Assembly (NCBI RefSeq): GCF_003573695.1
Contig: NC_039368.1
Location: 84,768,374-84,832,373 of the forward strand
Reading direction: 5' to 3'
Length of the DNA: 64,000 nt
Origin: Papaver somniferum
Taxonomy: Eukaryota > Streptophyta > Magnoliopsida > Ranunculales > Papaveraceae
Shown: positions 42,166-55,955 of the stretch, in pieces
How the letters are laid out: each line of letters opens with the position of its first letter
Numbering within the stretch: position 1 is the stretch's first letter
The notes under the pieces: model-generated
What the model was told of the DNA's origin: nothing
What the model saw: only the letters and a program-made list of their open reading frames with translations
The model's database searches: none
Translations under genes and position numbers: made by a program

Positions 42166-44060
42166 ATATTTTTCACTTTGAGCAGAATCATATCATGGTT
42201 AATATTATTTTATTAATATTTAACATAGAAAAATATTGTTAATGATAAACAAGTGTTTTTGACATGTTATAGAGTTTTCTACATATGAAATTAAAATTTG
42301 GACTAGATATTTTTACTGGAAAAGTTAGATATCACGAAGATTATCTATGTTAAGTTTCATACTTTTTGACACCGAAAAATATTTTAAGGTATTTTACAAA
42401 ATTGCATAATGCAGCCTGAAAAATTATGACGAACATATATTGAACCCTGATTGGAATCGTTTTTCTGATATTTGGTGTTGATAACTTGACTTTTTGTATA
42501 ACATGAAACTTATCGATCAAGAATTTGACTTAAAATATCATTTGGATTTTTACATTTGGAATTACAGTTTAAGATGGTGATTTCAAAACTATTATACATG
42601 CCTGTCCAAATTATAGGATGTGATTAGATATTAAAGATTGGAAAAGTAAGATTGGTACATAGAGATGATATCTTTTTGATTTTAGTGCTTATTTTGTATT
42701 CTTATTTTAGTTATGAATAACGTTCAAACTAGTGCGCTTCATGTGGTTGATTATATGCTTAGTTGAAAGTTGTAAATATGGTTTTCTAACTGTAGAAGTT
42801 CATTGTCTTTGTTTGATACCTAAGAGCAACTTGCAATACACTTTTTTTTTAATTAAAGCATTTGTATGATTTGGGGCTATGTATGTTTATATGTAAATGA
42901 TTGTGATAGGTGATAATTTCACTTACTTTACCTGGTTTTTATATGTTAATGAAAATAAAAATTATAAATAAATGTCGGAAATCAATCAATGTGTGGATCA
43001 ATGGTTTTGATGATATTTTTGTTTCTTTGGAATGAGTGAGAAATGGTCTATAACTAATTGATCCAAAGCAGATGAGGTATGTTTGATGATCTATTGGTAG
43101 TTGTTGTAGTCAGTAGCACTCAATTAGCTGCATTTTAGATCGTTAAAATGAGTGTTCAATCCTAGGATGATGTGTATGGAAAAAACATATTAAGTACATA
43201 TTATATTGCCGGATACCAAATACTGTGAACGATGTTTTTCAATCTGAGTTACTGTTATTTGAGAATAGGTTGAGAGGTGGGTAGATATAGGCGCTTTACA
43301 TTATGTTTGTTTTGATAGTTGCACCAAATTTTTTGAGAGAAAGTAGTATGGTCTCAAAGTTTACTTCGGTAGAACTATTTTGTTAAAGATGTTCATACTT
43401 TCGAAATGATAATGAATATAGTTCTGATTATCTTGTTATTAAAAACATTGACATTAAAAATTGTATTTTTGTAAAGGTTTAGTAATACATACGAGCATGT
43501 TATATTTCATATAAATATTCAAGAATATTTTTTTAGTAACATATATTTAATCTTACCAACTTACCAAAGCACGTAGACTCCCGGATCTTGGTAGCTTGAA
43601 AAAGTAGCTAAGAAAACTAAAATGCTAAGAATTTTATGAATGTTGATAAGATATTTTGATGCTTCGCGTATTGTGTCATGAAATCAAAATATAATCATTT
43701 AAGTATTGAATGTTGTATTTATGAAAAGTGCTTGCCTTCTAGTCCTCTATATTGGGTGGAAAGAGTTTTTATTTGGATCATTAGTTCAAGAGTTATGACT
43801 AAGAACACATAGCACCTCAAATATGAATTTCAAGAACTATCAAGAACTTCGTGTACATGTTACACTCATTATTTGTGCTTAAAAAAAATTCAATTTTTTT
43901 GAAAGATGATATTTCTAGTTTCTGAATTGATATTAAACATCGGACTCCAGCTTCGGATGAAGTCTGATGAATTTTTTAAATGAACGTAGACAGAAATACA
44001 ATTTATATAAGTAACTTCTCAAGTTTAAATCTTTTGATGTTAATTTGAAATTTATTTTGA
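42166..44060 (+). repeat. Downstream repeat of family F
   Basis: Noncoding sequence shared in order with 56725-59352 (copy 4) and 63507-64000 (copy 3): 'gataaacaagtgttttt', 'gtataacatgaaactta', 'gatccaaagcagatgag'. It serves as an empty-site reference for the insertion at 57091-57725. Confidence 0.8.
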
Positions 44061-46178
44061 GCCAAAGAATAGTAAGGGTTTCATACCATATACGAAAGTT
44101 GAACTACTAAAGGAACTAAAACATGAAGATGATAAGTTCACTAAGAACGAACTTAACTAAACAAGGACACTAGTGAAATTGAAACTTTGGTCCTGAATTT
44201 GGCATCGCTTGTACATTGGAAGATAAATTCTCACTGAGAAAACGCTTTGCTTTTCAATAGATAACGAAAAGTTTTTGTGAGTCTAATGTTTTTAAGTTAA
44301 TAAACAAAAAATATAGACTTCGTTAACACTTTCCTTTCAGATGAATCCTCCAAAGATAGAACAATTTAGTCATTCACTAGATAGAGGAATGCCATACATA
44401 TTAATCCAATGTGATAGTATCGCGGCTATTTCAAGAGTTGAGGCCTGTCAATTACAACCATAAGAGTCGATGTTACGAAAATCGATTATATAAAGTCTGA
44501 AAATAATTTTCATACATCCTTTGGCGAAATGATTAATAAAAAGGTGTTAGTAAATCTTTTGTGATGAGGTGGACGTCCATCGAGATAGAGTTATTTGTGA
44601 TGGATACCTAACCTAGAAACAAGTTAAAAATGATTAACTAAATCTCTAACAACATGATTATAGTTTTGCTTAACATAATAAGGGTGTTTTCGTAACAAAT
44701 ACAGATGGTCAAGTTAGTCTTTGGATAGTCTACGACCCAAACACATCAAGTACATGTTCTGCGCCCCAGACCCTAATTAGGTGATAAACATCCGACCCTT
44801 TTACAACATATCTTTAATTTTAAATAATCAAAATGATTTTGTAGCAAACAAGCCTATATTCAACTCTACAATCATTTGCAATGAAATTATGAACTACTCG
44901 GGATGGAACCTGCAGGCTTGACTTATCCTAACTCCAGCCACCACCAAAAGACTAAAGTATGAGTTTTATGTCGTAAATATAAGTTTTATTGATAAAAGAA
45001 TGTGTTAGGCGGGTATAATCTTGTTCTTTTTCTTTCTTTTGCTAATTTCAAACTTTTTCTACATGAAAAACCTAGTTCCCACTGAAATATTCTTTTCGAC
45101 CAAATATTGAAAATGTTTCTTTTACTGTAAGATTTATGATAGAGTTATATGGTCTTTTGGATCTAGAACTCGACCATTGTCTTTATTATCACCGGATAAT
45201 AAATTCAACAATTCTGGAAAGACATCAAGAAAAACAAAGAAAAAAACGATTTCAAATTTCTGATACAAATTTTGAGCGGTCTCTACTCCCCCACCCACGA
45301 AGCAAACAAGGAGCCCATTCACAGGGTGAATATTGTGTGTGCCACTTTTTTTGTTTTCTTTTGTCTGTAATTAATTATTGTAGTAAATATACATCACTAT
45401 GGTTTGTAATATCTAGAATAAATAATTACACCATATAAGAAAATAAGAAATATAATAATATAAAAAGTAAATAGTTGCCCCAGATGGAGAAAGGGGACAC
45501 TACACCATTAGCCTGAGATTTGATGTGGAAGAATCATGTTTTTTTCTACAGTATAAAAGTATGGCAGGATGAAAACTAACTGGTATTTAGGTTGTTTTTT
45601 CTACGGTATTGTATGTGGAAGAACCATGGTTTTATGCGGAAGAAAAGTATTGCAGAACTAAAACACCAACGAATGTATTTAGGTTTGTTATCTAGCTTTA
45701 TTTTCTGGATGAGGCAAAACCAACAAATGTAGTGTCTACTTAATTAACCGACGTTATAAACGTCCAGTTAAGTATTGGGTGTAAACCAAGTGTAACCACT
45801 ACTTTACATGCAGTTTGAATTGTCAGTGGTGTATACCCACGTGTGTGCTAACAGTGTGAATAACGTCCAGTTAATTATCAATGACATCTGGTTAAATACC
45901 GGGTGTAAACTGAAATTTTAATGCTACGATCAATAGACTCCCGCCACTTATCTTCTCCAGAATTATTGTAGTACAAAGTTTTTATCTAATTTAATTTGAG
46001 AGAGGTGTCACACTCACCATACGATGTGGGGCTCATATGACTTAGTGTTTTAAAGGAGGGGAGATAAGTGTGTGTCCTTGGAATTGGCCAAAAATATCTC
46101 AACGAAGTGAGTTCGAAACTCACTGGCATCTTATTTTTTCTGCTCTAATTTGAGTAAATTTATCTGTTTCTTTTTCAG
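44061..46178. other. Gene-free stretch
   Basis: No gene identified. A word like 'cgtccagttaa...gggtgtaaac' recurs three times (45760-45910). The small frames at 45134-45438 have no family motif. The end (46141-46178) is a pyrimidine-rich intron acceptor for the exon below. Confidence 0.4.
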
Positions 46179-46533
46179 GAGTCATAATGAGATGGAGAAA
46201 AGATTAAAAGTGTGGACATACAAAGAAGGCCAACAACCACTATTCCATGATGGTCTATTAGGCTATGTGTACTCAACAGAAGGACATTTCATAGATGAGA
46301 TCGAAAGCGGATTAAGTCATTTTACAACCCAAAATCCTGATGAGATCATTTGTTCTTCCTTCCGTTCAGCGTGATTAACATCAAACGAGTTCATTCTCGC
46401 GCCAAATCCGTCGATCCCGTAGACATGGCTTCAACTGTTTGTGGAAGACTATGTAAAGGTTGTCTCGATTAAGTATGCATTTTGGAATAGAAGCAGTGGA
46501 GCTGACCATTTCATGGTTTCATGCAACGATCGA
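46179..46533 (+). pseudogene. Exostosin (GT47) glycosyltransferase exon, frameshifted
   Basis: Bounded by an acceptor (tgtttctttttcag at 46178) and a donor (gtgagt at 46534). Translation in pieces: MEKRLKVWTYKEGQQPLFHD, YSTEGHFIDEIESG and FTTQNPDE, then after frame changes FSVINIKRVHSRAKSVDP and DYVKVVSIKYAFWNRSSG, ADHFMVSCND. This is the central exon pattern of plant exostosin-family proteins, Golgi type II membrane enzymes that build cell-wall polysaccharides. Two frame changes and no neighbouring exons mean a dead fragment. Confidence 0.82.
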
Positions 46534-47021
46534 GTGAGTCTTTCTTTTCATAATTCTGAGGATTTTTTGTCACATAAGAAAAAAAAAGAAAGACCGACAA
46601 TTTTTCGCATAACTTTCACATTTACTTTCTAAGAAATGGCTTGTGCAAAATAACTAGTTTTTACATACAACAAAACCAAAAATTGGTGGAGTTATAGTAT
46701 ACCAAACACTGAAAATTTCGACTATCCTTTTCTTGGATGATCTCCATTCAACGACTTCCTTTAAACTTCTTATGTTGCATGCACTCCTTATATTTCAGCT
46801 GTTGTTTTGAAAAAAAGTAGAAACAGTAAGTGATAGCAACCAAGTAGAAAATTTATTGATCAAGTCGTATTGGATTTTCTTTTTTATGGAAATAAAGGTT
46901 GAGAAACTAGTAGAATCATAAACGAAATCAAAGTTGAGAAACTACTGGAATCATAAACTGAGCTAAGTTTCGGGTACATTATGAACACTACAAGAGTCTT
47001 TATCCTCTTCTTTTAGAATGT
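46534..47021. other. Gene-free stretch between exostosin exon and copia LTR
   Basis: Intron-like AT-rich sequence. A 25-bp word beginning 'gttgagaaactagtagaatc' is tandemly repeated (46900, 46933). No next exostosin exon was found. Confidence 0.4.
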
Positions 47022-48753
47022 ACAGTCGCGTTCCTTACGCCTCTGAATCCCAACAGGACTCTACACACTTGATTCCCTTAACTGATCTCACCCACAAATA
47101 AGAGTTGCTACGACCCAAAATCGAAGACTTAATAAATAAATCTGTCTCACATAGAAAAGTCTATTTAGATAGATAAATCTGTCTCCCACAAAAATACCTA
47201 CAAGGTTTTGTTCCGTCTTTCGATAAATCAAGGTGCACAGGAACCAATTGATATGCCGGACTTATATTTTCGAAGAACATCCTAGAAATATCAATCACCT
47301 CACAGTAACTTAACTACATGGTAGTAGAACAAGTTATTGTGGAATCACAAACGATGAGACAAAGATGTTTTTATCTTACTTATCGGAGATAAATCTCGAG
47401 AAAATCTTAGAGAAGATAGTACTCAATACGATAGAACAAAGTAAAATCAGAACACGCAACTACAGAGAAATTAGTTGGGACTGGTTTCACAATCCCAATG
47501 AAGTCTTCAAGTTGTTAACCTATGAGGGTTTTAGGAAAAACCGAGGTTAAAGGAGAATCGACTCTAGTCGCAACTAGTATCACACATGAGGTATGGGGAT
47601 TAGGTTTTCCAGTTGCTAGAGTTCTCCCTTATATATTCTTCAAATTAGGGTTTGATAACTTTGAAACAAAGCAATCAATATTCACCGTTAGATGAATCCT
47701 GATCTAAGAGTCAAGCTAAGTTTGCTTGAAACCAAAGCAATATCTCTCCACCGTTAGATGTTCTTAACTTGTTGCACACAAATGAAATGTACCTTCATTT
47801 AGATATAGGTAACCGTACCTAAACGTGTACAATTAGTTGGCTCAACAATAATTAACCGAAGTTAGCCATATGAACACTTTCATATCAACCTTGTTCATCT
47901 TAACACATCTAGTTCAAATGACTCAAATGAAACTAGTTATGTTACTCATAGAGTTGTTCAATTGTTTATATTCTCAAAGAAGTATACAAGACACAATTTA
48001 AGCAAAATTGGTTTTGATTCACTCGAATGAATACATGAACATTATATCCACGGTTTGCAAAAGATTGCATTCCTTATTATATATAAATGTATTTGTTCAT
48101 GTCTTAGCCGGTATTAGAACTTAACCACTCAAGTATGCAAACGGGTACACATACTTAGAGTTCCGGACTTGGTCTGTGTTCGCTAATACGCAAACGGGTA
48201 CGCTGACTATCGTATAAACCGAACTCAGTTGAAATCCGTATGAAAACGGGTACGCATATTAAAGTTCCCGGACTTCAACAGTTGAATCAGTACGCATACT
48301 GGTACACATATTAGATTATCGGACTTGGAGTACACTTGCAACAGTGAGCATACAAGTACGCATATTGTGCTATATCCAATCATTGGTTAATCGTTCTAAA
48401 CTCTCGTTTCAATCATTGAAACACATTATTAGAAGATGAAAATAGTTGTCTCACATAAAATATTAGCTTCAAAGCAATTTTCAAGTGATCGAATGATCAA
48501 TACGAAACATTCCGAGTCTACATCAAATGACTGTCTCACACAAATTACATAAGATGTTACCAGGCGATTTTCACATGATCATCTTTTTACTTTCGTCAAG
48601 AAACAAAGATGAACTTGGTTAAAGCGAAAGATTACTAACACATATTTCAAGAAATGTGTAAGCGAGTTAAACTCAGGTCGAGATATCAAATGTGTACATA
48701 TAAAGTCTATATAGTTGTACGACTTAGTCTCAGTAGGAGATAGAAATGAATGT
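47022..48753 (-). repeat. Copia element 3' LTR, truncated
   Basis: Aligns with 52643-53058 plus 54384-55700, including the 'gtatgcaaacgggtacgc' subrepeats (48130-48365). Both termini of the full LTR are missing: the U5 end before 47022 and the TGTTAGAGC start after 48753. Confidence 0.82.
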
Positions 48754-50757
48754 GTTCAACTCAGCATCATAGTGGTTGAAGATCCGTAGTCGTAAAAATA
48801 AGAAAACAGTTGTTCTCAATCATTTTTATACAGTGTCATAGTATTATTACACAACATCAAAGTTCAATTGTACCACAACTTTGACAATAATACTATGGTG
48901 ATATGTATCACTCCCCCGTAGTCAATACCTCATCTTACAATGAAAACCACTCCCCCTTACATAATGATCCGTAAACCATATGTATATTTAGTGTGAACTA
49001 CAAAATAATTCTCCCCCTTTTTGTCAATATAAATTGGCAAAGGTACGAAAACTAGTGGGATCATAATGAAATTTTCAAAGAGATACTTCATGACCAAAAG
49101 AAAACATATCAACTTTGTTTAGATGATTTCACATGATCGAAACTTAGTGTATTCATCAAGGAGTTTATAAAGATACAAGAAAACTCTTACAATATTCCAG
49201 AGCCGCACTCCCCACAAAGATATGACAATTAAGCACAAGTTCAATTAAGAACTCTCCCCCATAAAATGTCATTCCCGAAAGAACAACAAGAGCGACCTTA
49301 CTTTTACAAGAAAAGAAGGATTTCTTTGGACATTAACAAATCACATGAAACATGAATTTGTATCCAAAAATCTCAATTAAATTAACCACAAAGGAAATGA
49401 TTAATTTAATCGGAAATGTTCAACATAAGAAAACTTATGAACCCACACAGTACTTTCACATAGAAGTGGATCAGGGAAAGACCAATACTGGGGAATATTT
49501 GCATAACGATATATAATAGACTTAACTTTTGAGCATATATGAGACAATCATAGTTCACTGACGTAAACACAAACATATCTCATACCAATTTCACAATATA
49601 TAAAACCAATAAATATTAATACTGCAAAAATCATCTTCCAAATAACCTAGAATTTAAATAAATAAATTTAAAACATTGCAAGATGAAAACGTTGGAAATA
49701 GCTACGTGTAATCACAATAATTGCTATTCCAAACCCCAATTATCCTTCTTAGAACACAAGAATAAATTCTCATAAGAAGTTTCCTATATATTAAGGTTCT
49801 TGAAAAATTCTTTATCGTCCCCGAACTCCTTGTCTTCAACAGACATTGGAACATAAGGTTCATGAAGAAAGGAGTCAATTCCAACGAACCTTATAGACTG
49901 ATACCGAACCAGGGCCTTCTAAATATCAGGAGTCCTTAAAACAATAACCTTTATTTGTTGAATCTCCTTTCTTGTTTTCTCCAACTCTTCAAGAACACCA
50001 GAAAACTTATGAAGAATTGAAGGGACAACCCTTGGTTTCCTAACATTCCTCCTTTTTCTTTTCAAAGTTAAAGGTAAAGGAGATTTATCTTTTCCCTTCA
50101 TGATTGATGGCTTAAGAATCATATTAACATCTTTTCCATAGAAGACATAATGCTTGGAGTCTTCATACAAGTATGAGATTGGGAGAGAAATTCACAAATC
50201 AAGATCGACAAGCAACCTTGTGATAAAAGGAGTTTTCGGGGAAGGAAAAACGAATGTAGGGTTACAGAACCTTTATACAAAGTAAGAAGGATTCACGTAC
50301 ACACAACTCTCAACCCTAAAGAAGACAGATTTATCGATTTTGACTCTCTTTTAATGATCAAGCAGGGAAAGCCTTTTCAATACCAATTACAGATATGAAA
50401 AGAGCAATGGAATTCCAAAAAAAAATAAAAAAAAAATCTTTTCCTAAAGCCTGAAACGTGCTGAACTCTTTTCTCTTTTGGACCAGGCACATGAGACAAG
50501 ATGCACCATCAAAACAATTAATCTTTGTTGGGGTGAAAAAAATTCTTAATCTATCCACCATAACCTTCTTATACAAAATTCTTAATACCCTGTTTCACAG
50601 AATATTTAGACTTTGTTCTTTTCTATAATGGTCTAACCGTTTTTTTAGATATTAACTTTTTCGAAGAATTAAGTTTACATACCTCAGATGACTTCTGAAC
50701 AAGTTTGAGCTTGTTTCCTCTCTGTTGAAGTTTTTTGACATATCTTATCTTATGTTT
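48754..50757 (-). other. Copia element 3' interior with repeated purine tracts
   Basis: 'gggggag' (minus strand) occurs at 49017-49011, 48956-48950 and 48917-48911, and again near 49257, typical of the region before a copia 3' LTR. The frames at 49702-50170 are Lys/Arg-rich on the minus strand and show no integrase, RT or RNase H motif. Confidence 0.6.
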
Positions 50758-52026
50758 TTACATGAAACATTTGGAGAGTTCATGACTCTTGAGAGTACAA
50801 TAAGAACATGTCAATATGGAGGAAAGTTCAGATACCATAATTGAGCAAACTGCTAAACACATTGAGGTACCTGAAACATGAGAGATAGAATTTTTAGTAG
50901 ATAGGGAAAATTCCATTTTATCCTCCAAGGTGGTCGAAGTTTCTCCTGGGAGAATATCAAGATTGATGTACGTATTTCTACAATTATCAAAATCAATATT
51001 TTCACCAAGGGGTGCAACACTTGACTTTTTGTCTTCATTAGAATCATAGTGACCAAACATTTCATCAAGAGTTGCAGCAAAACCTATGTTCCCAGTGTAT
51101 TTTCTATGGTTTGGACACTCATTAGAAAAATGACCAAAACCTTTACACTTGAAGCACTGAGGCATATCCTCATCATCAGTATCGACAGTATCCTTGTTTT
51201 TAGGAGGAACACGATCATGAGGTTTAACTGATGATCTAGGTCTATCTCTAGTGAACCATTTACTTCCCTTCAAAAGAAGATCTCTAAACTGTCTTGTGAT
51301 CAAAGAGACTGACTTGTCAAGATCTTCATCCGATGAATAGAATCTTCCACAGAGATGCCAACACTTTTACTTTTATCAAGTCTTTTAGTGCTCTTTTGTT
51401 CTTTAAAAGAAACATCCTTTCCGGATTTGGATATATGCTCATGATCAAAGATCTTTAACTTCCCAACAAGAGTATTGCTAGAAAGAGTTTCAAGGTTATT
51501 TCATTCAACGATGGCATGTTTCTAAGAATCGTATGTTGCTGGAAACGATCTGAGAATTTTCATCACAATGTCCTTTTCAGGAATAGTCTTATCCAACACT
51601 TAAGATGCATTAACAATTTTAGACACTTTGTGATTAAACTCATCAAATGAATCTTCATCATCCATGCGAAGCTTTTCCCTATGAGAATTTAGGTTTTGAA
51701 GCTTAGCTTCTTTTTCACAGGTATTCTCTTCAAATAAGGTTTCTAAGATATCGCAAGAATCTTTAGACCGAGTGCACATAGTCACATGATTCTGAAGATC
51801 TGTGGAAATGTCATGGATGATCGCATTTAAACCGTTAGAATTTTGCTTTTTAGCGAGAATCTCTTCAGGTTCATAAGCACCAATATCCTTTGGAGCAGTT
51901 ACACCGTTTACTGTAATTAAAGGAGGATCATAGCCATTAATTGCCCGAACCCATGATTGAAAATCACGCGCTTGAAGAAAGGCAAGCATAGAAATTTTCC
52001 ATCATAAGTAATTCGAGCCATCAAAG
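50758..52026 (-). pseudogene. Copia gag polyprotein remnant
   Basis: From about 52026: PPDFDGSNY and WKISM (the DUF4219-type start of copia gag), then frame 51989-51600 with FQSWVRAINGYDPP, CDILETLFEENTCEKEAKLQ and SFDEFNHKVSKIVNAS (gag-polypeptide/UBN2 pattern). After stops, KILRSFPATYDS follows, then frame 51303-50758 with CFKCKGFGHFSNEC, an intact CX2CX4HX4C zinc knuckle. Gag forms the particle and binds RNA. Stops after NYL, VNAS and elsewhere show it is dead. Confidence 0.85.
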
Positions 52027-52112
52027 TCTGGTGGTACGTTTATAGAGATAACACTTTTGTCTATAGATTCTGATTACTACAAACACAGACTTATGAGGTC
52101 TTAACGTGTTTG

Positions 52113-52127
52113 CCTGCGCTGATACCA
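52113..52127 (-). promoter_or_regulatory. Primer-binding site, initiator tRNA-Met
   Basis: On the minus strand TGGTATCAGCGCAGG, one base after the LTR end. The first 12 bases match the complement of the plant initiator tRNA-Met 3' end with one difference (C for A at position 10). Confidence 0.85.
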
Positions 52128-52128
52128 T

Positions 52129-55100
52129 TGAAAAAACGGGGATACAAACCACACCCAATATTTCGTTTAGGAAATCTATATGGACAAACTCTAATATACT
52201 TTCAATAGAATCAACTAGACAGTCAGCCTCAATCTTTATAAAAGTATATCCAAGAATTATATTTCAATTTCTCAACTCCATGTGCAATAGAACAAATAGG
52301 AATCTGCGAGCCCGATTCATATGAGAATAACTTGGACGGTATCAAAAACCAATATCCAAGTGTCAATCAATTTAATCAACAACCCAAAGGTCGGATTCAT
52401 AAATTGATTGATCTTACGCACAACCTGTGATATTTCAATTATATAAAAATATAATGAGGAAAAGAAATAACACAGACACCAGAAATTTTGTTAACGAGGA
52501 AACTGCAAATGCAGAAAAATCCCGGGACCTAGTCCAGCTTTGATCACCACACTGTATTAAGCCGCTACAGACACTAGCCTACTACAAGTTAACTTCGGAC
52601 TGGAATGTAGTTGAGCCCTACAAAATCTCACACAGATAAAGGTACAGTCGCGTTTCTTACGTCCCCAGAACCACGCCGAATTCTACGCACTTGATTCCCT
52701 TAGCTGATCTCACCCACAACTAAGAGTTCCTACAACCCAAAGTCGAAGACTTAATAAACAAATCTGTCTCACACAGAAAATTCTATATAGATAGATAAAT
52801 CTTCCTCCCACCAAACATCTATAAGGTTTTGTTCCGTCCTTTGATAAATCAAGGTGCACAGGAACCAATCGATATACCGGACTTATATTCCCGAAGAACA
52901 ACCTAGAAATATCAATCACCTCACAATAACTTAACTATATGGTAGTAGAATAAGTTATTGTGGAATTACAAACGATGAGACGCAAATGTTTGTGACTAAT
53001 TTTTATCTTACCTATTGGAGATAAATCTCGAGAAAAACTTAGAGAAGATAGTACTCAATGAAAAAGAGGGGGTACAACAACCACACCCAACAATTCGTTT
53101 GGCAATCTGAGAGGACTTACTCCAATATACTTTCAAGTGATTCAACTAGACAGTCAGACTCAATCTAGAGTAAATTACATCAAAGAGTTTATATCTCCAT
53201 CTCTCAATTCATTCTGTAATCAACAAATAGGAATTTGTGATCCCGAATATAAGAGAAGTAACTTGAACGGTACCAAAGACCAATGTTCAAGGATCAGTAA
53301 ATTTCAATCAACAACCAAAGGCTGGATTTACCAATTGATCGAATCAACACATAACCTGTGATATTTCAATTATATAACAAAATATAATGCGGAAAAGAAA
53401 TAATACAGACACCAGAATTTTGTTAACGAGGAAAACCGCAAATGCAGAAAAACCCCGGGACCTAGTCCAGCTTGGAACACCATATTGTATTAAGCCGCTA
53501 CAAACACTAGCCTACTACCAATGAACTTCGGACTGGACTGTAGTTGAACCCTAATCAATCTCACACTGATTCAAGGTACAGTTGCGTTCCTTCCCAGCAA
53601 GATACTACGCATTTGATTCCCTTAGTTGATCTCACCCAAAACCAAGATCTTCTATGACCCAAAGTCGAAGACTTGATAAAAAAAATTGTCTCACACAGAA
53701 AAGTTTATTGGAATAGATAAATCTGTCTCCCACAGAAATACCTGCAAGTTTTGTTCCGTATTTTGATAAATCAAGGTGAACATGAACCAATTGATACACC
53801 GGACTTATATTCCCAAAGTACAACCAAGTATTATCATCAAAGCAATTTTCAAGTTATTGAAATAATCAAAACGAAACATTCCAAGTCTACACCAAATGAT
53901 TGTATTACACAAACCATGTAAGATATTACACGGCAATTTTCACATGATCATCTTTTGACTTTCATCAAGAATATAAGATGAACTTGGTCGAAGCGAAAGC
54001 TTACCTACACATATTTCGAGAAATATGTAAGCGAGTTAAACTCAACTCGAAATATCAAATGTCCATAGAAGAAAACTATATAGCACTACGACTTATGTCT
54101 CAATATATGAGATAGAGTAGAAATAGACTTTCCAAGTGATAAATGAGTTTAGTCTCCACATACCTTTTGTTGATGAAGTTCCACAAGCTCTCCTTAGTAG
54201 TTCTTCGTCTTCAAATGATGAACGCGGTGAAGCCTAAAGTTCAACTACACAATCTATGTCCTAGTACGAGATATATATAAGTAGACTAGAAATCAAGATT
54301 TATAGTTTTGATCACTAACAATGACAAACATGCTTGAGATAAAAATGCATGCCAGTTTGACCGAGCAGTGCTCTAAAAATCAATACGAGAACAAAGTAAG
54401 ATCAGAACACACAACTACAGAGAAATTAGTTGGTTCTGGCTTCACAATCCTAATGAAGTCTTCAATTTCGTTAACCTGTGAGGGTTTAGGAAAAACCTAG
54501 GTCAAAGGAGAATCGACTCTAATCGCAACTAGTATCACACAGGAGGTGTAGGGATTAGGTTTCCCAGTTGCTAGAGTTTTCCCTTATATAGTCTCCAAAT
54601 CAGGGTGTCATATCTTTGAAACAAAGCAATCAATATTCACCGTTATATGAGTCTTGATCTAAGAGTCAAACTAAATTTGCTTGAAACCAAAGCAATATCT
54701 CTCCATCTTTGAATGGTCTTAGCTTGTTACACACAAATGAAATATACCTTCATTTAGATATGGGTAATTGTACCTAAACGTGTACACTTAGTTGGCTCAA
54801 CAATAGTTAACTGAAGTTAGCCATATGAAGACTTTCATATCAACCTTGTCCATCTTAACACATCTAGTTCAAATGACTCAAATGAAACTAGTTATGTTAC
54901 TCTTAGAGTTGTTCAATTGTTTGTATTCTCATAGAAGTGTACAAGACACAATTGAAGCAAAATCGGTTTTGATTCATTTGAATAAATATGTGAACATTAT
55001 ATCCACGGTTTGAAAAAAATTGCATTCCTTATTATATATAAATGTATTTGTTCATGTCTTAGCCGATTTTAGAACTTAACCACTCAAGTATGCAAACAGG

Positions 55101-55955
55101 TACGCATACTTAGAGTTCCGGACTTGGTCTGTGTTCGCCAGTATGCAAACGGGTACGCATACTATCGTATACAACCGAACTCAGTTGAAATCCGTATGCA
55201 AACGGGTACGCAGTTTAAATTTCCCGGACTTCAACAGTTGAATCAGTACGCATACTAGTACTAGATTCCCGGACTTGGAGTACACTTGCAATAGTTAGCA
55301 TACAAGTACGCATATTGTGCTATATCCAATCATTGGTTAATCATTCTAAACTCCCATTTCAATCATTGAAGCATTATTAGAAGTCGAGAATAGCTGTCTC
55401 ACACAAACTATTAGCTTCAAAGCAATTTTCAAGTGATCGAATGATCAATACGAAACATTCCGAGTCTACATCAAATGATTATCTCATAAAAATCATATAA
55501 GATGTTACCATGCGATTTTCACATGATCATCTTTTGACTTTCGTTAAGAAACAAAGATGAACTTGGTTAAAGCGAAACCTTACTAACACATATTTCGAGA
55601 AATATGTAAGCAAGTTAAATTCATCTCGAAATGTCAAATATGTATAATATAAAGTCTATATAGTTATACAACTTAGTCTCAATAGGAGATATAAATGAAT
55701 ATACTTTCGTGTGATAGATGAGTTCAAGTCTCCACATACCTTTTGTTTATGAAGTTCCTCCAAGCTCACCTTAGTAGATCTTCGTCTTCAATTGATGAAC
55801 ACCGTGAAGTATAAAGCTCAACTACACATTCTATCCTAGCCCGAGACATAGCTATAAGTAGACTAGAAATCAAGACTTATAGTTTTGACAACTAAACTTG
55901 ACAAACAAGCTTGAGATAACAACGCTTGCGATTTCTATTAAGCAATGCTCTAACA
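52129..55955 (-). repeat. Copia element 5' LTR, split by a solo LTR
   Basis: The minus strand starts TGTTAGAGCATTGC at 55955 and ends 'cgttttttca' at 52129. The two parts (55955-54384 and 53058-52129) add to about 2.5 kb once the nested LTR is removed. Confidence 0.83.
53059..54379 (-). mobile_element. Second copia solo LTR nested in the 5' LTR
   Basis: The minus strand runs from 'ttagagcactgctcgg' (54378) to 'ccctctttttca' (53059). Flanking 'tcaa' (53055-53058, 54380-54383) fits a target duplication, and the host LTR reads on across it when compared with 47420. It has lost an internal part around 53830, including the subrepeats. Confidence 0.75.

Larger units (their letters stand above)
47022..55955 (-). 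mobile_element. Copia-type retrotransposon on the minus strand, gag only
   Basis: Read on the minus strand: 5' LTR (55955-52129, interrupted by a solo LTR), initiator tRNA-Met primer-binding site (52127-52113), gag remnants (52026-50758), about 1.7 kb of noncoding sequence, 'gggggag' purine tracts, and a 3' LTR truncated at both ends (48753-47022). Protease, integrase and reverse transcriptase are missing. LTR length of about 2.4 kb (comparable to the solo LTR at 20404/38379) and the purine tracts suggest a SIRE/Maximus-like lineage; this placement is tentative. Confidence 0.8.
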
